Shown here in pieces: positions 15,551-26,430 of a stretch of DNA of 49,255 bases. The notes beneath the pieces are model-generated. The model did not search any database. It was not told the DNA's origin and saw only the letters and a list, made by a program, of their open reading frames with translations. Each line of letters begins with the position of its first letter. Position 1 is the first letter of the stretch. The position numbers and the translations under genes were made by a program. The stretch is from Hydrogenophilales bacterium 28-61-23 (GTDB lineage: Bacteria; Pseudomonadota; Gammaproteobacteria; Burkholderiales; Thiobacillaceae): positions 1 to 49,255 of the forward strand of contig NCGJ01000018.1 of assembly GCA_002281555.1 (NCBI GenBank), read 5' to 3'.

Positions 15551-17664
15551 CCGACGCGTTCCCAAATCGTCACTTCCGACAAGGTGTGCTGAAACTTGCG
15601 CCGGGTTTCACGCAACACGAAGGGAACCTCGAGCGGACCTTCGAGCAAGCGAAAATGCGCGCCCAGTCTGGCTTTCAGGCCGTCCAGCGTGGTGAAGTTC
15701 TCGCCGTCCTTCTTGAAGCCACCGATCCATTCCGCGCGCGGCGTGTGTTCTTCCAGCCAGGTGCAGGGCGTGGCGATCAGCAGCAGGCCACCCGGGTTGA
15801 GGCGTTCATGCACGTGATCGAGAAACTTGGCCGGGCTGTACAGGCGGTCGATCAGGTTGGCGGCCAGGATCAGATCGTAGCCGGTGAAATTCGGTTTCAG
15901 ATTGCAGGCGTCGCCCTGGAAAAACGCGACCTTGCCGCGCACCTCCTCCAAACCCAACTCGGCCAGACTGCGCTCGTGGTAACTGACCAGCTCGCCCTCT
16001 TCGGCAAAGGTGTAGCGCAGCCGGCCCTGCTCCGCCATTTGCACGCCGAGGCCGATGAAACGGGCCGAGAAATCGATGCCGGTGACCTGCTCGAAATGCC
16101 GCGCCAGTTCGAAGCTGGAGCGGCCGGCGGCGCAACCGAGATCGAGCGCGTGGCGGGCTGGACGTGTACCCATGGCGCGAATGGCCAGATCGGCCAGCGC
16201 CTTGGGGAAGTTTTCGACGCTGAAATGGGTGTCGCCGTAGTGGAACTCGGCGTATTCGGACAGCAGTTTGTCGGTTTCGTAATGGGAAGAATGCACGGCG
16301 GTCTCGGTAATTGCCGCGGGTTCGCCAACCACATAGCGAAACCCGGCATGCTGGAAGAAATGGCGCCGAAAGGCGTAACGCGCCGACTTGCGGCTTTCAT
16401 TGCCGGCGCTGATCCACGAACCGCCCTTGAACAGGTTGTGGCGGCCATCGAAAGTCGGCGTGGTGAAGTCGTCGTAGAGCGGATGCACACGGAAACCGTC
16501 GAACGGATAAATCGGCGTCCGCGTCCATTGCCAGACATTGCCGACCACGTCGTACAACTCGCCGTGTTTGAAGGTATCGACCGGGCAGGACGACGCGGCG
16601 TGATCGAGATGCAGATTGGCGGCGGCCGCCGCGCCAGTCGGCACTTCGGCCAGACCGGCATGTTGGTACAAACGCGCCCATTCATCCTCGCTCGGCAGGC
16701 GCACCGGCGAGTCGGTCCGTGCCGCTTTCCAGGCGCAGAACGCGGCCGCTTCCAGGCAATTCACTTCCACCGGCCAGTTCCACGGCATCGGAATCTCTTC
16801 CAGCATCAGGCGCAAGCGCCAGGCATCCTCGCATTTGATCCAGAAGGTCGGCTGCGTGGCCCGCGCGTAGGTTTTCCAGGCGCGCCCTTCCGCGTCCCAC
16901 CAGGTATCGTCGGCATAAGCGCCGTCGCGCACGAATTCGAGGAACTCGCCATTGCTGACCAGATGCCGGCTGGACTGAAACGCGGGCACCTGGGCGGTGT
17001 GCCGGCCGTATTCGTTATCCCAGCCGTAACTCGCGTCGGTCTTGCCCAGGCTGACTTCACCCGCCGGGATATCGACCAACCCATTCACCGGCGCCGGACC
17101 GCTTGCGCGCCAGGGCGCCCAGGCCGGGTGCGGCCGCACATGATCCAGCGTGTGCTGGCGGATCAAGACCGAGGAAGTTTCCAGATGAATCCGTTCGTGT
17201 TCGATACCCATCAACACCACCCAGGCCGGCGCATCCCAAGCTATCGGCAAGCTCAGCGGCATAGCGGCGATCACCGCATCCACCGCCGCCCGTACCTGTT
17301 GCCGGTAGGCGCGTACTTCCTCGACGCGCGGCCAGCCGTAATGCGCGTCGTCGAGATCGTCCCAGCTCATTTCATCGACACCGACCGCGAACATCGACTC
17401 GAAGCGTGGATTGATGCGCGCGCTCAACAGGCCGGCCAACAGGAGTTTATTGACGAAGAAAGTGGCGGTATGGCCGAAGTAGAAAATCAGCGGATGCCGT
17501 AGCGGAATCGGTTTTTTGTAATACGCCGCATCATTTGCCAAAGCCTCGAACAACTGTTCGTAGCGGACGAAGGTCGCGTGGAAATAGGCGCGGATTTCCT
17601 CGCGTTTGGCGACGGCATCGGCGCCGGACAGCGAGGGCGTGCGGGGGAAAAGCGCGGTGGACAT
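15547..17664 (-). CDS. ovoA: OvoA, ovothiol synthase (sulfoxide synthase plus methyltransferase)
   Basis: A start at 17664 (MSTALFPRTPSLSGADAVAK) gives 705 residues, the usual OvoA length. Domains in order: a DinB-like region (about 20-170) with the non-haem iron motif HERIHLE at 156-162 (HX3HXE), an FGE-sulfatase region (about 180-440, with YDVVGNVWQWTRTPIYPFDG and FKGGSWISAG), and a SAM methyltransferase (about 470-705, with LDLGCAAGRSSFELA). OvoA joins cysteine to the C5 of histidine using oxygen and iron, and its C-terminal domain N-methylates the thiohistidine product. It is followed by the C-S lyase with a 4-nt overlap, giving a full ovothiol A route. A weak ribosome site precedes the start. 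Ovothiol is a redox-active thiol, plausible for a cell handling reactive sulfur. Confidence 0.93.
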   Translation of the reverse strand: MSTALFPRTPSLSGADAVAKREEIRAYFHATFVRYEQLFEALANDAAYYKKPIPLRHPLIFYFGHTATFFVNKLLLAGLLSARINPRFESMFAVGVDEMSWDDLDDAHYGWPRVEEVRAYRQQVRAAVDAVIAAMPLSLPIAWDAPAWVVLMGIEHERIHLETSSVLIRQHTLDHVRPHPAWAPWRASGPAPVNGLVDIPAGEVSLGKTDASYGWDNEYGRHTAQVPAFQSSRHLVSNGEFLEFVRDGAYADDTWWDAEGRAWKTYARATQPTFWIKCEDAWRLRLMLEEIPMPWNWPVEVNCLEAAAFCAWKAARTDSPVRLPSEDEWARLYQHAGLAEVPTGAAAAANLHLDHAASSCPVDTFKHGELYDVVGNVWQWTRTPIYPFDGFRVHPLYDDFTTPTFDGRHNLFKGGSWISAGNESRKSARYAFRRHFFQHAGFRYVVGEPAAITETAVHSSHYETDKLLSEYAEFHYGDTHFSVENFPKALADLAIRAMGTRPARHALDLGCAAGRSSFELARHFEQVTGIDFSARFIGLGVQMAEQGRLRYTFAEEGELVSYHERSLAELGLEEVRGKVAFFQGDACNLKPNFTGYDLILAANLIDRLYSPAKFLDHVHERLNPGGLLLIATPCTWLEEHTPRAEWIGGFKKDGENFTTLDGLKARLGAHFRLLEGPLEVPFVLRETRRKFQHTLSEVTIWERVG

Positions 17665-17832
17665 AAGGCGAAGCGGCGAAAGGTCAGGCGGACATTGGGT
17701 TTGTATAGATCGGCACCTTGGCGCGCAAGGGTTGCGAAAAAGACCGCGCCGCCGTGCTCGGGACATCTTCCACGCCCCGCTTTGTACCGAGCAACGAATT
17801 TCATACACCGAACGATTTAGTCAACTTAATAC

Positions 17833-17859
17833 TAAAGATATATTCAGTCGTGCCGTTGG
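17833..17859 (+). promoter_or_regulatory. FliA (sigma-28) promoter for the chemoreceptor
   Basis: TAAAGATA (17833-17840), 11 nt, then GCCGTTGG (17852-17859), compared with the FliA consensus TAAAGTTT-N11-GCCGATAA. Spacing is exact, the -35 is strong and the -10 keeps GCCG. It lies 54-81 nt upstream of the chemoreceptor start, as expected for a late flagellar-regulon gene. Confidence 0.75.
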
Positions 17860-17913
17860 TAGCACAAATTCATTAAACCCTGCTTACTTCCCCCATCCGA
17901 ACGAGGCCTCTAC

Positions 17914-20022
17914 ATGAAAAACAATCAACCCGTGACCGGCCAGGAATACCAGGTTCGGAACGACGCCGCCTTCATCACGCACACGGATCACAAAGGGCGC
18001 ATCACCCGCGCCAACGACGAATTCGTCGAGGCGAGCGGCTTCACACGGGAAGAATTGGTCGGCCAGTCGCACAACATCGTGCGCCACCCGGATATGCCGG
18101 TCGAGGCATTCCGCGATCTGTGGGCGACATTGAAACGCGGTCGGCCCTGGACCGGGCTGGTCAAGAACCGGCGCAAGAACGGCGACCATTACTGGGTGCG
18201 CGCCAACGTCTCTCCGACCGCGGATGGCTACACCTCGGTGCGGGCCAAACCCTCGCGCCAGGAAGTCGATGCGGCCGAAACGCTGTACCGCGCCATGCGC
18301 AACGATGCCGGCATCAAGATGGATGGCGGTTACGTGGCGCCCACCGGCCTGGCCGGACTGATGCGGCGGCTGTTCGGCCGTATGCGCATATCGCAGCGGC
18401 TCTGGCTGATGGTCGGCGTCTCCGCATCGATGTTCGCCATCGCCGTGGCGATCGGCTGGAGCGGCTTGCAAAAAAACAACAACACGCTGAAGTCGATATA
18501 CGAAAACGGCGCGGTTCCGATGCATGCGCTGGCTGACTTCCGCGTCCTGTCCAAGGAAAACTATGCCGAACTGCTGCGCGCATTTCAGCACGATCCGGAT
18601 GGCAAGCTTCTCGCGATACACGATCACCCCGCCAGCGCCCATCTCGACGCGATCAAACAGCGCAAGGCCGAAAACGACCGCTTGTGGGCGCTCGTTGCCG
18701 AACGCAATCTCGACGATGAAGAAAAACGCCATTTCGCCGACATCAAAGAGAAACGCGCCGCCTGGCAGACCAAGCGCGATGCGGCCTTGGCGGCCGTGGC
18801 CGCGGGTGATTACTCGACGGAAGTCATGGCGGCCTACCTGAAAGCCGGGCGCGAAGAGGGCGCGGCGTTCGACAAATCGCTGCAGGATCTGTCCGAGCGC
18901 CTGGCCAACAAGTCCAAGCTTGAATATGAAAAATCCGAGGCGAGCTATCGACTCGACGTGATGATTTTCATCGCCTTGGCCCTCTTCGGTGGCAGCGCGG
19001 TACTCGGCTTGGCCTGGTTGTCCATCGGCCACATCACCCGCTCCCTGCGCGAAGCTGGCGAGGCCGCCGATGGCATCGCCTCGGGCGACCTGACCCGTCC
19101 TATGCCGCGCGCCGGCGAGGACGAGATCGGCGATCTGATGGCCAAACTCGGTGTCATGCGCAACACGCTGCATGAACTGATCGCCTCGATCAGCCAGAAC
19201 ATGAAGGGTCTCAACCAATCGGCCGGCGAACTTTCCAGTTCAGCCGCCAGCAGCGCGCGCAACACCGAAATACAGGCCGAATCGGCATCCAGCATGGCGG
19301 CATCGGTGGAACAACTGTCGGTATCGATCGACCAGGTCGAGGAATACGCCCGCGAAGCGCGCAGCGTGACCCAGGCCTCCAGCACGCAATCGACCGAGGG
19401 CGGCCGCATCATTCACGAGGCGGCAGCGGAAATGGGCCATATCGCCGATGCGGTGAACAGCACAGCCGGCACCATCAAGGAACTGGAAGGCTATTCCGAT
19501 CAGATTTCCAGCATCGTCCAGGTCATCAAGGACATCGCCGACCAGACCAATCTGCTCGCGCTCAACGCCGCCATCGAAGCCGCGCGCGCCGGCGAGCAGG
19601 GCCGCGGCTTCGCCGTGGTGGCGGACGAGGTGCGCAAGCTGGCCGAACGTACCGGCAATTCCACCCAGGAAATCAGCACCATGATCGGCAAAATCCAGCA
19701 AGGCACCCAGCGCGCGGTGCAGGAAATGGAAGCCGGGGTGCGTCGCGTCGGCGAAGGCGTCGATCTGGCCCACAAAGCCGGCGACTCGGTCACCGGCATC
19801 CGCGACAGCGCGGAACGGACGACGCGCGCCGTGGACGACATCAACCTCGCGCTCAAGGAGCAGGCCGTGGCGGCGCGCGACATCGCCCAGAAGGTGGAAC
19901 GCATCGCCCAGGGCTCCGAGGAAAGCAGCGCGGCGGTCGCGCAGACGGCAGCCGCAGCGCATCGCCTGGAAGTGTTGGCAGCCGAGTTGAACAGCCTCTC
20001 CGCTCGCTTCCGCGTGGCCTGA
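17914..20022 (+). CDS. Methyl-accepting chemotaxis protein with N-terminal PAS (Aer-like)
   Basis: A 702-residue receptor. A cytoplasmic PAS domain occupies about residues 15-120, with the Aer-type blocks [20 protein letters not shown] and [19 protein letters not shown]1 is about 163-184. A periplasmic helical region of about 160 residues follows, then TM2 at about 348-371, HAMP at about 372-425 and a methyl-accepting domain to the end. The signalling hairpin is conserved ([34 protein letters not shown]). The receptor relays signals to CheA/CheW. An Aer-like PAS often binds FAD and senses redox state, and the extra periplasmic segment could sense a ligand as well. No che genes are nearby; the link to motility is the FliA-type promoter. 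Confidence 0.93.
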   Translation: MKNNQPVTGQEYQVRNDAAFITHTDHKGRITRANDEFVEASGFTREELVGQSHNIVRHPDMPVEAFRDLWATLKRGRPWTGLVKNRRKNGDHYWVRANVSPTADGYTSVRAKPSRQEVDAAETLYRAMRNDAGIKMDGGYVAPTGLAGLMRRLFGRMRISQRLWLMVGVSASMFAIAVAIGWSGLQKNNNTLKSIYENGAVPMHALADFRVLSKENYAELLRAFQHDPDGKLLAIHDHPASAHLDAIKQRKAENDRLWALVAERNLDDEEKRHFADIKEKRAAWQTKRDAALAAVAAGDYSTEVMAAYLKAGREEGAAFDKSLQDLSERLANKSKLEYEKSEASYRLDVMIFIALALFGGSAVLGLAWLSIGHITRSLREAGEAADGIASGDLTRPMPRAGEDEIGDLMAKLGVMRNTLHELIASISQNMKGLNQSAGELSSSAASSARNTEIQAESASSMAASVEQLSVSIDQVEEYAREARSVTQASSTQSTEGGRIIHEAAAEMGHIADAVNSTAGTIKELEGYSDQISSIVQVIKDIADQTNLLALNAAIEAARAGEQGRGFAVVADEVRKLAERTGNSTQEISTMIGKIQQGTQRAVQEMEAGVRRVGEGVDLAHKAGDSVTGIRDSAERTTRAVDDINLALKEQAVAARDIAQKVERIAQGSEESSAAVAQTAAAAHRLEVLAAELNSLSARFRVA

Positions 20023-20049
20023 TCGACCAGCGCAACCTGTCAGCTTGGG

Positions 20050-20073
20050 GCGGGAATCCTTTCTCGCGTTTTG
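20050..20073 (+). terminator. Probable terminator of the chemoreceptor gene
   Basis: GCGGGAA (20050-20056) pairs with TTCTCGC (20061-20067), one G-U pair, loop TCCT, followed by GTTTTG. It lies 28 nt after the receptor stop. The rest of the 172-nt spacer to the exopolyphosphatase shows no clear signal. Confidence 0.5.
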
Positions 20074-20194
20074 TATCGTCACACACGAAGACGATATTCA
20101 GCCCGCAAGCGGCCTGCGACAGCGTGGATGGCGAATCGAAAACATGTATCGGATGCCATAATCCGGACACATCCATCCGGTAAAACGCACTCGC

Positions 20195-21697
20195 ATGCAG
20201 GAATACAAAACTCTCGCCGCCATCGACCTCGGCTCCAACTCATTTCATATGCAGGTGGGCCGCGTCGAAGGCGATCAACTGTTCTACCTTGACTCGATCA
20301 AGGAGCCGGTTCGGCTGGCCAGCGGCCTCACCGCGAACAAACGCCTCGATGCCGCCTCGCAACGGCGCGCGCTGAACTGCCTGGCGCGCATCGGCGAACG
20401 TCTGCAAGGCATGCCGGCCGGCGCGGTGCGCGCGGTCGGCACATCCGCGCTGCGCGTCGCCAAGAACTCACCCGAATTTCTGGAAAAAGCGCGCGCCGCG
20501 CTTGGTTTTGAAATCGAAATCGTCGCCGGCCGCGAGGAAGCTCGCCTGATCTATTTGGGCGTATCGCACAGCCTGCCGTTGACGCAAACGCCGCGACTGG
20601 TAGTCGATATCGGCGGCGGCTCCACCGAATGCATCGTCGGCACCGGCTATGAACCGCAAGAACGCGAAAGCCTGCGCATGGGCTGCGTGGTGTTCTCCAA
20701 GCAATTCTTCCCGGACGGCATGGTCGACAAAACCAGCATGGACGCCGCCGATACCGCCGCGCGCGTCGAGATTCTGCTTGTCGCCAGCCAGTTCCGCGCC
20801 AGCGCCGCCTTGCCCGCCTGGCGCGAAGCCGTCGGCTCCTCCGGCACCGCGCGGGCGTTGGGTGAAATCTGCCGTCTGAACGGTCATTCCGACGGCGCCA
20901 TCACATTGAGCGGCCTGCGCTGGTTGAGCGAGCGCCTGATCAAAGTCGGCCAGATCGGCCAGCTCGATCTACCCGGCCTCAAACCCGACCGCCGCCCGGT
21001 GATCGCCGGCGGACTGGCCATCATGCTGGCGTTGTTCGAGGAACTCGGCATCGAAACCATGAACGTCGCGCAAGGCGCGATGCGCGAAGGAATTTTGTGG
21101 GACCTGCTCGGCCGGGTGCATGACAGCGACATGCGCGACGTCACCGTCAGCCAGTTCCAGAATCGCTACCGTGTCGATGGCAAACAGGCACAGCGTGTCG
21201 CCGAGCTCGCGCTGTTGCTGGCGCACCAGATTGCTCCGGGACTGGACGCGCTCACGGAAGACGCACTGCGCGCGCTGCTCTGGGCCGCGCTGTTGCATGA
21301 AGTCGGTATTTCCATCGCGCATTCCGGCTTCCATAAACATGGCGCTTACATCCTGGAAAACGCCGACATGCCCGGTTTCTCACGGCGCGACCAGATTCGC
21401 CTCGCCGCCCTGGTACGCGCCAGCCGCGGCGGCCTGAACAAACTCGGCATGAACCGCGCCGACCCGAACTGGCCCTTGATACTGTGCCTGCGCCTGGCCG
21501 TGCTGTTCAACAGCGGCCGCAACAAACTGACCCCGCCGAACCTCCAGCTCGAATGCCATGACGGCATCTGTGAATTGCATCTACCCGCCGCCTGGCTGAA
21601 CGCAAACCCGTTGACGCAAGCCGCGCTGGACGACGAACTGCAAACCTGGCACGAAGTCGCGCCCAGCATCGGGCTAGCGACGTTGCGCGCGGAATGA
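20195..21697 (+). CDS. ppx: Exopolyphosphatase, Ppx/GppA family
   Basis: A 500-residue protein. The N-terminal ASKHA-type ATPase fold has AAIDLGSNSFHMQVGR (phosphate 1), the conserved GREEARLIYLGV and the second phosphate motif VVDIGGGSTECIVG. The C-terminal half has an HD-like helical region (LLWAALLHEVGISIAHSGFHKHG). Ppx removes terminal phosphates from polyphosphate, and GppA converts pppGpp to ppGpp; the two cannot be separated reliably by sequence, and the length with the HD-like extension favours Ppx. It stands alone, convergent with murA. Confidence 0.9.
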   Translation: MQEYKTLAAIDLGSNSFHMQVGRVEGDQLFYLDSIKEPVRLASGLTANKRLDAASQRRALNCLARIGERLQGMPAGAVRAVGTSALRVAKNSPEFLEKARAALGFEIEIVAGREEARLIYLGVSHSLPLTQTPRLVVDIGGGSTECIVGTGYEPQERESLRMGCVVFSKQFFPDGMVDKTSMDAADTAARVEILLVASQFRASAALPAWREAVGSSGTARALGEICRLNGHSDGAITLSGLRWLSERLIKVGQIGQLDLPGLKPDRRPVIAGGLAIMLALFEELGIETMNVAQGAMREGILWDLLGRVHDSDMRDVTVSQFQNRYRVDGKQAQRVAELALLLAHQIAPGLDALTEDALRALLWAALLHEVGISIAHSGFHKHGAYILENADMPGFSRRDQIRLAALVRASRGGLNKLGMNRADPNWPLILCLRLAVLFNSGRNKLTPPNLQLECHDGICELHLPAAWLNANPLTQAALDDELQTWHEVAPSIGLATLRAE

Positions 21698-21705
21698 AGA
21701 TGCAG

Positions 21706-21723
21706 CCGGTTTGAGGGAACCGG
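21706..21723. terminator. Short hairpin between convergent ppx and murA
   Basis: CCGGTT (21706-21711) and AACCGG (21718-21723), loop TGAGGG, fill most of the 26-nt gap between the two stops. There is no T-run. Probably a shared weak terminator. Confidence 0.4.
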
Positions 21724-23260
<1,537 letters not shown>

Positions 23261-23278
23261 GGGAAGTGTCCGAAAAAA

Positions 23279-24037
23279 TTAGTGGCGAAGTTTATAGCCC
23301 GACTTCAGCATCATCAAAGTGATGCCGGCCAGGAGCAATACGAAGGGTGAGACTACAGCCAAACCGAGCCATGGATCGACATCGCCCTGGCCGAAGAAGC
23401 CGTAGCGGAAACCGTCGATCATGTAGAACACCGGATTGAAATGCGAAATGCCTTGCCAGAACGGCGGCAGGGAGTGGATGGAATAGAACACGCCGGACAG
23501 GAAGGTGAGCGGCATGATGACGAAGTTCTGTACCCCGGCAAGATGGTCGAACTGATTCGCCCAGATGCCGGCGATGATGCCGACACAGGCGAATACCGCG
23601 CCGGAGGCCAGGGCAAAAGCCAGAATCCAGAGCGGATAACGCATTTCGATGTCCGAGAAAATCAGGCCGACCAGCAACACGCCCAGACCCACGATGAATC
23701 CCCGAATCAATGCCGCAAGCAGGTAGGCCAGGAAGAACTCCAGGTACGACAGCGGCGGCAGCAGCACGAACACGATGTTGCCGGTGATCTTGGACTGGAT
23801 CAGCGACGACGAGGAATTGGCGAAGGCATTCTGCAACAGCGACATCATGATCAGGCCGGGCATCAGGAACGCGGTGTACGACACGCCGGGATAGACCTGG
23901 ACATGGTCTTCCAGCACATGCGAGAAGATCAGCAGATACAACAGCGCGGTCAGCACCGGCGCGCCGACGGTCTGCACCAGCACTTTCCAGAAGCGCAGGA
24001 TTTCCTTGTACAGCAGGGTGCGGAAGCCACTGCTCAT
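23279..24037 (-). CDS. ABC-2 type permease, YadH-like
   Basis: The start at 24037 (MSSGFRTLLYKEILRFWKVL) is preferred: it follows the ATPase stop by 10 nt with GAGGG upstream. An in-frame start at 24064 would overlap the ATPase. The product is 252 residues with six predicted membrane helices of the ABC-2 family (for example PVLTALLYLLIFSHVL, FIVGLGVLLVGLIF, ASGAVFACVGIIAGIWA) and the conserved region NFVIMPLTFLSGVFYSIHSL. It pairs with the ATPase just upstream to make an exporter. The substrate is unknown; the position next to mla genes hints at an envelope lipid or glycan. Confidence 0.88.
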   Translation of the reverse strand: MSSGFRTLLYKEILRFWKVLVQTVGAPVLTALLYLLIFSHVLEDHVQVYPGVSYTAFLMPGLIMMSLLQNAFANSSSSLIQSKITGNIVFVLLPPLSYLEFFLAYLLAALIRGFIVGLGVLLVGLIFSDIEMRYPLWILAFALASGAVFACVGIIAGIWANQFDHLAGVQNFVIMPLTFLSGVFYSIHSLPPFWQGISHFNPVFYMIDGFRYGFFGQGDVDPWLGLAVVSPFVLLLAGITLMMLKSGYKLRH

Positions 24038-24047
24038 GGGTAAGCCC

Positions 24048-24953
24048 TCACGACCGACCCTCATGCATCACCTTGAGGAATACTTCTTCCAGATCGGCCT
24101 GGCGCAAGGCCAGATCGCGGATCGGGATGCCGAGCACCCGCAATTGCGCCAGGATGCCTTCCAGATCGGCGAAGTCCGGCAGATCAAGCACGTAGTGATC
24201 GCCCTCGCGGCCTTTCAGGCGATTGCGCAGAAATTCCGGCAATTCGGGCGCATCCAGGTCCAGCAACAAGCGCCGTTCCGCGCCGGCGCGCAGCAGATTG
24301 GCGGTGCTGTCCAGCGCGACGATGCGGCCGTCCCGCAACATGGCGACGCGCTCGCACAGCATCTCGGCTTCTTCCAGATAGTGCGTGGTCAGAACGATGG
24401 TGTGGCCCTGACTGTTGAAGCGGCGGATGAAGCTCCAGAGCGATTGCCTGAGCTCGACGTCGACGCCGGCGGTCGGCTCGTCCAGCACGATGACGGGCGG
24501 TTTATGCACCAGCGCCTGCGCCACCAGCACACGCCGCTTCATGCCACCGGAAAGCAGGCGCGTGTAGGTGTCGGCCTTGTCGGTGAGGCCAAGATTGGCG
24601 AGCAATTCGTCGATCCAGTCATCGTTGCGGCGCAACCCGAAGTAGCCGGATTGCAGGCGCAAGGTTTCGCGCACGGTGAAGAACGGGTCATAGACCAGCT
24701 CCTGCGGCACCACGCCGAGCGCGCGGCGCGCATCGCGATATTGCGCGGTGACATCGAAACCCATGATCGCCGCCGAACCGGCTGAAGCGCGGGTCAGGCC
24801 GGCGAGTATGCTGATCAGCGTCGTTTTGCCGGCGCCATTGGGGCCGAGCAGAGCGAAAAACTCACCTTGTTCGATATCGAGATCGATACCGCGCAGCGCA
24901 TGCACACGGGGAAAGCGCTTTTCCAGGCCGCGCAGGCGAACGGCGGGACTCAT
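24048..24953 (-). CDS. ABC exporter ATPase, YadG-like
   Basis: A 301-residue nucleotide-binding subunit. Walker A is GPNGAGKTT, the signature is LLSGGMKRR, Walker B is VIVLDEP, and TTHYLEEAEMLCERVA holds the switch histidine. The C-terminal extension after residue 220 is typical of ABC-2 exporter ATPases (CcmA/YadG type). Its partner permease begins 10 nt after the stop. It starts 9 nt after mlaB, so the exporter is probably read as part of the mla transcript. Confidence 0.9.
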   Translation of the reverse strand: MSPAVRLRGLEKRFPRVHALRGIDLDIEQGEFFALLGPNGAGKTTLISILAGLTRASAGSAAIMGFDVTAQYRDARRALGVVPQELVYDPFFTVRETLRLQSGYFGLRRNDDWIDELLANLGLTDKADTYTRLLSGGMKRRVLVAQALVHKPPVIVLDEPTAGVDVELRQSLWSFIRRFNSQGHTIVLTTHYLEEAEMLCERVAMLRDGRIVALDSTANLLRAGAERRLLLDLDAPELPEFLRNRLKGREGDHYVLDLPDFADLEGILAQLRVLGIPIRDLALRQADLEEVFLKVMHEGRS

Positions 24954-24962
24954 CCAGGAAAA

Positions 24963-25226
24963 TCAGAACTGATCGTCGATGCCGTACAGCCGGGCCAGAC
25001 TGGTCAGGCTGTCCGGCATGTTACGGAACTGCAAGGATTTTCCATTGGCGCGTCGACGCAGCGCCAGCAGCAGGCTGAGCGCGGAAGAGTCCATCCGCCC
25101 GACGCCAGTCAGATCGAATATCGTGGAGCCGGCGCCGATGGCGGCTTCGCCTTCCGCCAACAGGCGGGTGGCGTTGTCGAGAACAAGATCGCCAGCCAGC
25201 ATGGCGACGCCCGCTTCTACGCGCAT
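24963..25226 (-). CDS. mlaB: MlaB, STAS-domain subunit
   Basis: An 87-residue protein with a STAS fold: IFDLTGVGRMDSSALSLLLA contains the conserved DSS(A) loop that contacts the ATPase. In the Mla system MlaB is a cytoplasmic subunit that stabilises MlaF in the MlaFEDB complex. Its start overlaps the mlaC stop by one base (TAATG). Length and position agree with MlaB. Confidence 0.88.
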   Translation of the reverse strand: MRVEAGVAMLAGDLVLDNATRLLAEGEAAIGAGSTIFDLTGVGRMDSSALSLLLALRRRANGKSLQFRNMPDSLTSLARLYGIDDQF

Positions 25227-25846
25227 TACTGGTTTTTCCCGCTGGTTGGCTGATTGCGGCGCGACAAAGAGGCCAGCAGTCCTTCGACGCCGCCTTTGCG
25301 CACTTCCGAATTGAATGAGTTGCGATAGACAGTGACCATGCTGACGTTATCGACCAGCACGTCGTAAACCTTCCAGCCGGCATCCTTCTTTTCCATCCGG
25401 TAATCGATGGGAATCGGCGGCGCGCCAGGCTTGCTGACCTCGGTATTGACAGTCACGTCGTTATCGTTGGGCGCCAACTTGAACGGTTTGAATTCGATCC
25501 GGTAATCGGCCACGCTGCTCAGCGACGCTGAATATGTCTTCACCAGCAAAGTGCGAAATTCATGGACCAGACTCTCCTGCTGCTCCGGCGTGGCCTTGCT
25601 CCAGTTTTTGCCGACGGCAAGTTGGGTCATCTGGCGAAAATCGAAATTGGGGAGGATTTTTTCTTCCACCAAAGCCAGGATTTTCTTGTTGTTGCCGCCC
25701 TTGATTTCCTTGTCCTGCTTGACGATGCGCAGCACATCATTCGTGGTGTTCTTGGCCAGGACATCAGGCGGCATGACTTCAGCGACCGCGCCAAGGGCGA
25801 ACACGGCCATCAGGCCAGCCAATAGAATTTGCATCAATCCAGTCAT
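25226..25846 (-). CDS. mlaC: MlaC, periplasmic phospholipid carrier
   Basis: A 206-residue secreted protein with signal peptide about 1-22. Family blocks are KILALVEEKILPNFDFRQMT, AVGKNWSKATPEQQESLVHE and the C-terminal VEGLLASLSRRN region. MlaC shuttles phospholipid between the outer-membrane MlaA complex and the inner-membrane MlaFEDB complex. The 98-nt gap to mlaD, where betaproteobacteria often carry mlaA, holds only a small hairpin (GCCCC/GGGGC, about 25883-25899). Confidence 0.93.
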   Translation of the reverse strand: MTGLMQILLAGLMAVFALGAVAEVMPPDVLAKNTTNDVLRIVKQDKEIKGGNNKKILALVEEKILPNFDFRQMTQLAVGKNWSKATPEQQESLVHEFRTLLVKTYSASLSSVADYRIEFKPFKLAPNDNDVTVNTEVSKPGAPPIPIDYRMEKKDAGWKVYDVLVDNVSMVTVYRNSFNSEVRKGGVEGLLASLSRRNQPTSGKNQ

Positions 25847-25944
25847 TTTTTACCTCGCTTACGAGCGCAATTTGAATATCGATGCCCCAAGAATCGGGGC
25901 TGGGCAATAAAGGGTCAAGCGGATATTGCTACCGAGCCGGCCCG

Positions 25945-26427
25945 CTATTCCGCCGCGTTGCCTTTTTCCGCCGCGCTATCGCTCTTGTTGTAGAGAAACT
26001 GGCCGATCAGATTTTCCAGCACCACCGCGCCCTGGGTAATCTTGAGCGCGTCGCCATTGGCCAGCATTTTCTCGCTCCCGCCCGCATCCAGCGCGATGTA
26101 CTGCTCGCCCAACAAACCGGAAGTCATGATCGAGGCGCTGGTGTCCTTGGGAAAAGGGTAATGCGTGTTGAGCGATAGCGTCACGGTCGCTTCGTAGGTT
26201 TTGGGGTCGAAACCGATTTCCGCAACCCGGCCGACCACCACACCGGCGCTCTTCACCGGCGCGCGCGCCTTGAGCCCGCCGATGTTGTCAAAAGACGCCT
26301 TCACGGCATAAGTCTCACTGCTGTCGTAGCCGCCCAGATTACCCACCTTCAAGGCCAGGAAAAGAATGGCGACGATACCCGCCACGACGAAGATGCCTAC
26401 CCAAAGATCAATTGTTGCGCGCTGCAT
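25945..26427 (-). CDS. mlaD: MlaD, MCE-domain lipid-binding subunit
   Basis: A 160-residue protein with one N-terminal membrane anchor (GIFVVAGIVAILFLALKVG, about 10-28) and one MCE domain (AVKASFDNIGGLKARAPVKS, then AGVVVGRVAEIGFDP). The segment SIMTSGLLGEQYIALDAGG is the MCE core. MlaD forms the hexameric ring that receives lipid from MlaC above MlaE. It starts 3 nt after mlaE ends. Confidence 0.95.
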   Translation of the reverse strand: MQRATIDLWVGIFVVAGIVAILFLALKVGNLGGYDSSETYAVKASFDNIGGLKARAPVKSAGVVVGRVAEIGFDPKTYEATVTLSLNTHYPFPKDTSASIMTSGLLGEQYIALDAGGSEKMLANGDALKITQGAVVLENLIGQFLYNKSDSAAEKGNAAE

Positions 26428-26430
26428 GGA

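Noticed and set aside
15586-17502. Long open frame (about 638 codons) on the plus strand opposite ovoA
   Set aside because: It is the antisense of a well-recognised gene in high-GC DNA, has no family match and no ribosome site, and its composition (Arg/Gln/His-rich) is typical of a mirror frame.
17884-19218. Open frame of about 444 codons on the minus strand opposite the chemoreceptor
   Set aside because: Antisense shadow of the receptor; it has no start signal and would overlap the FliA-driven gene fully.
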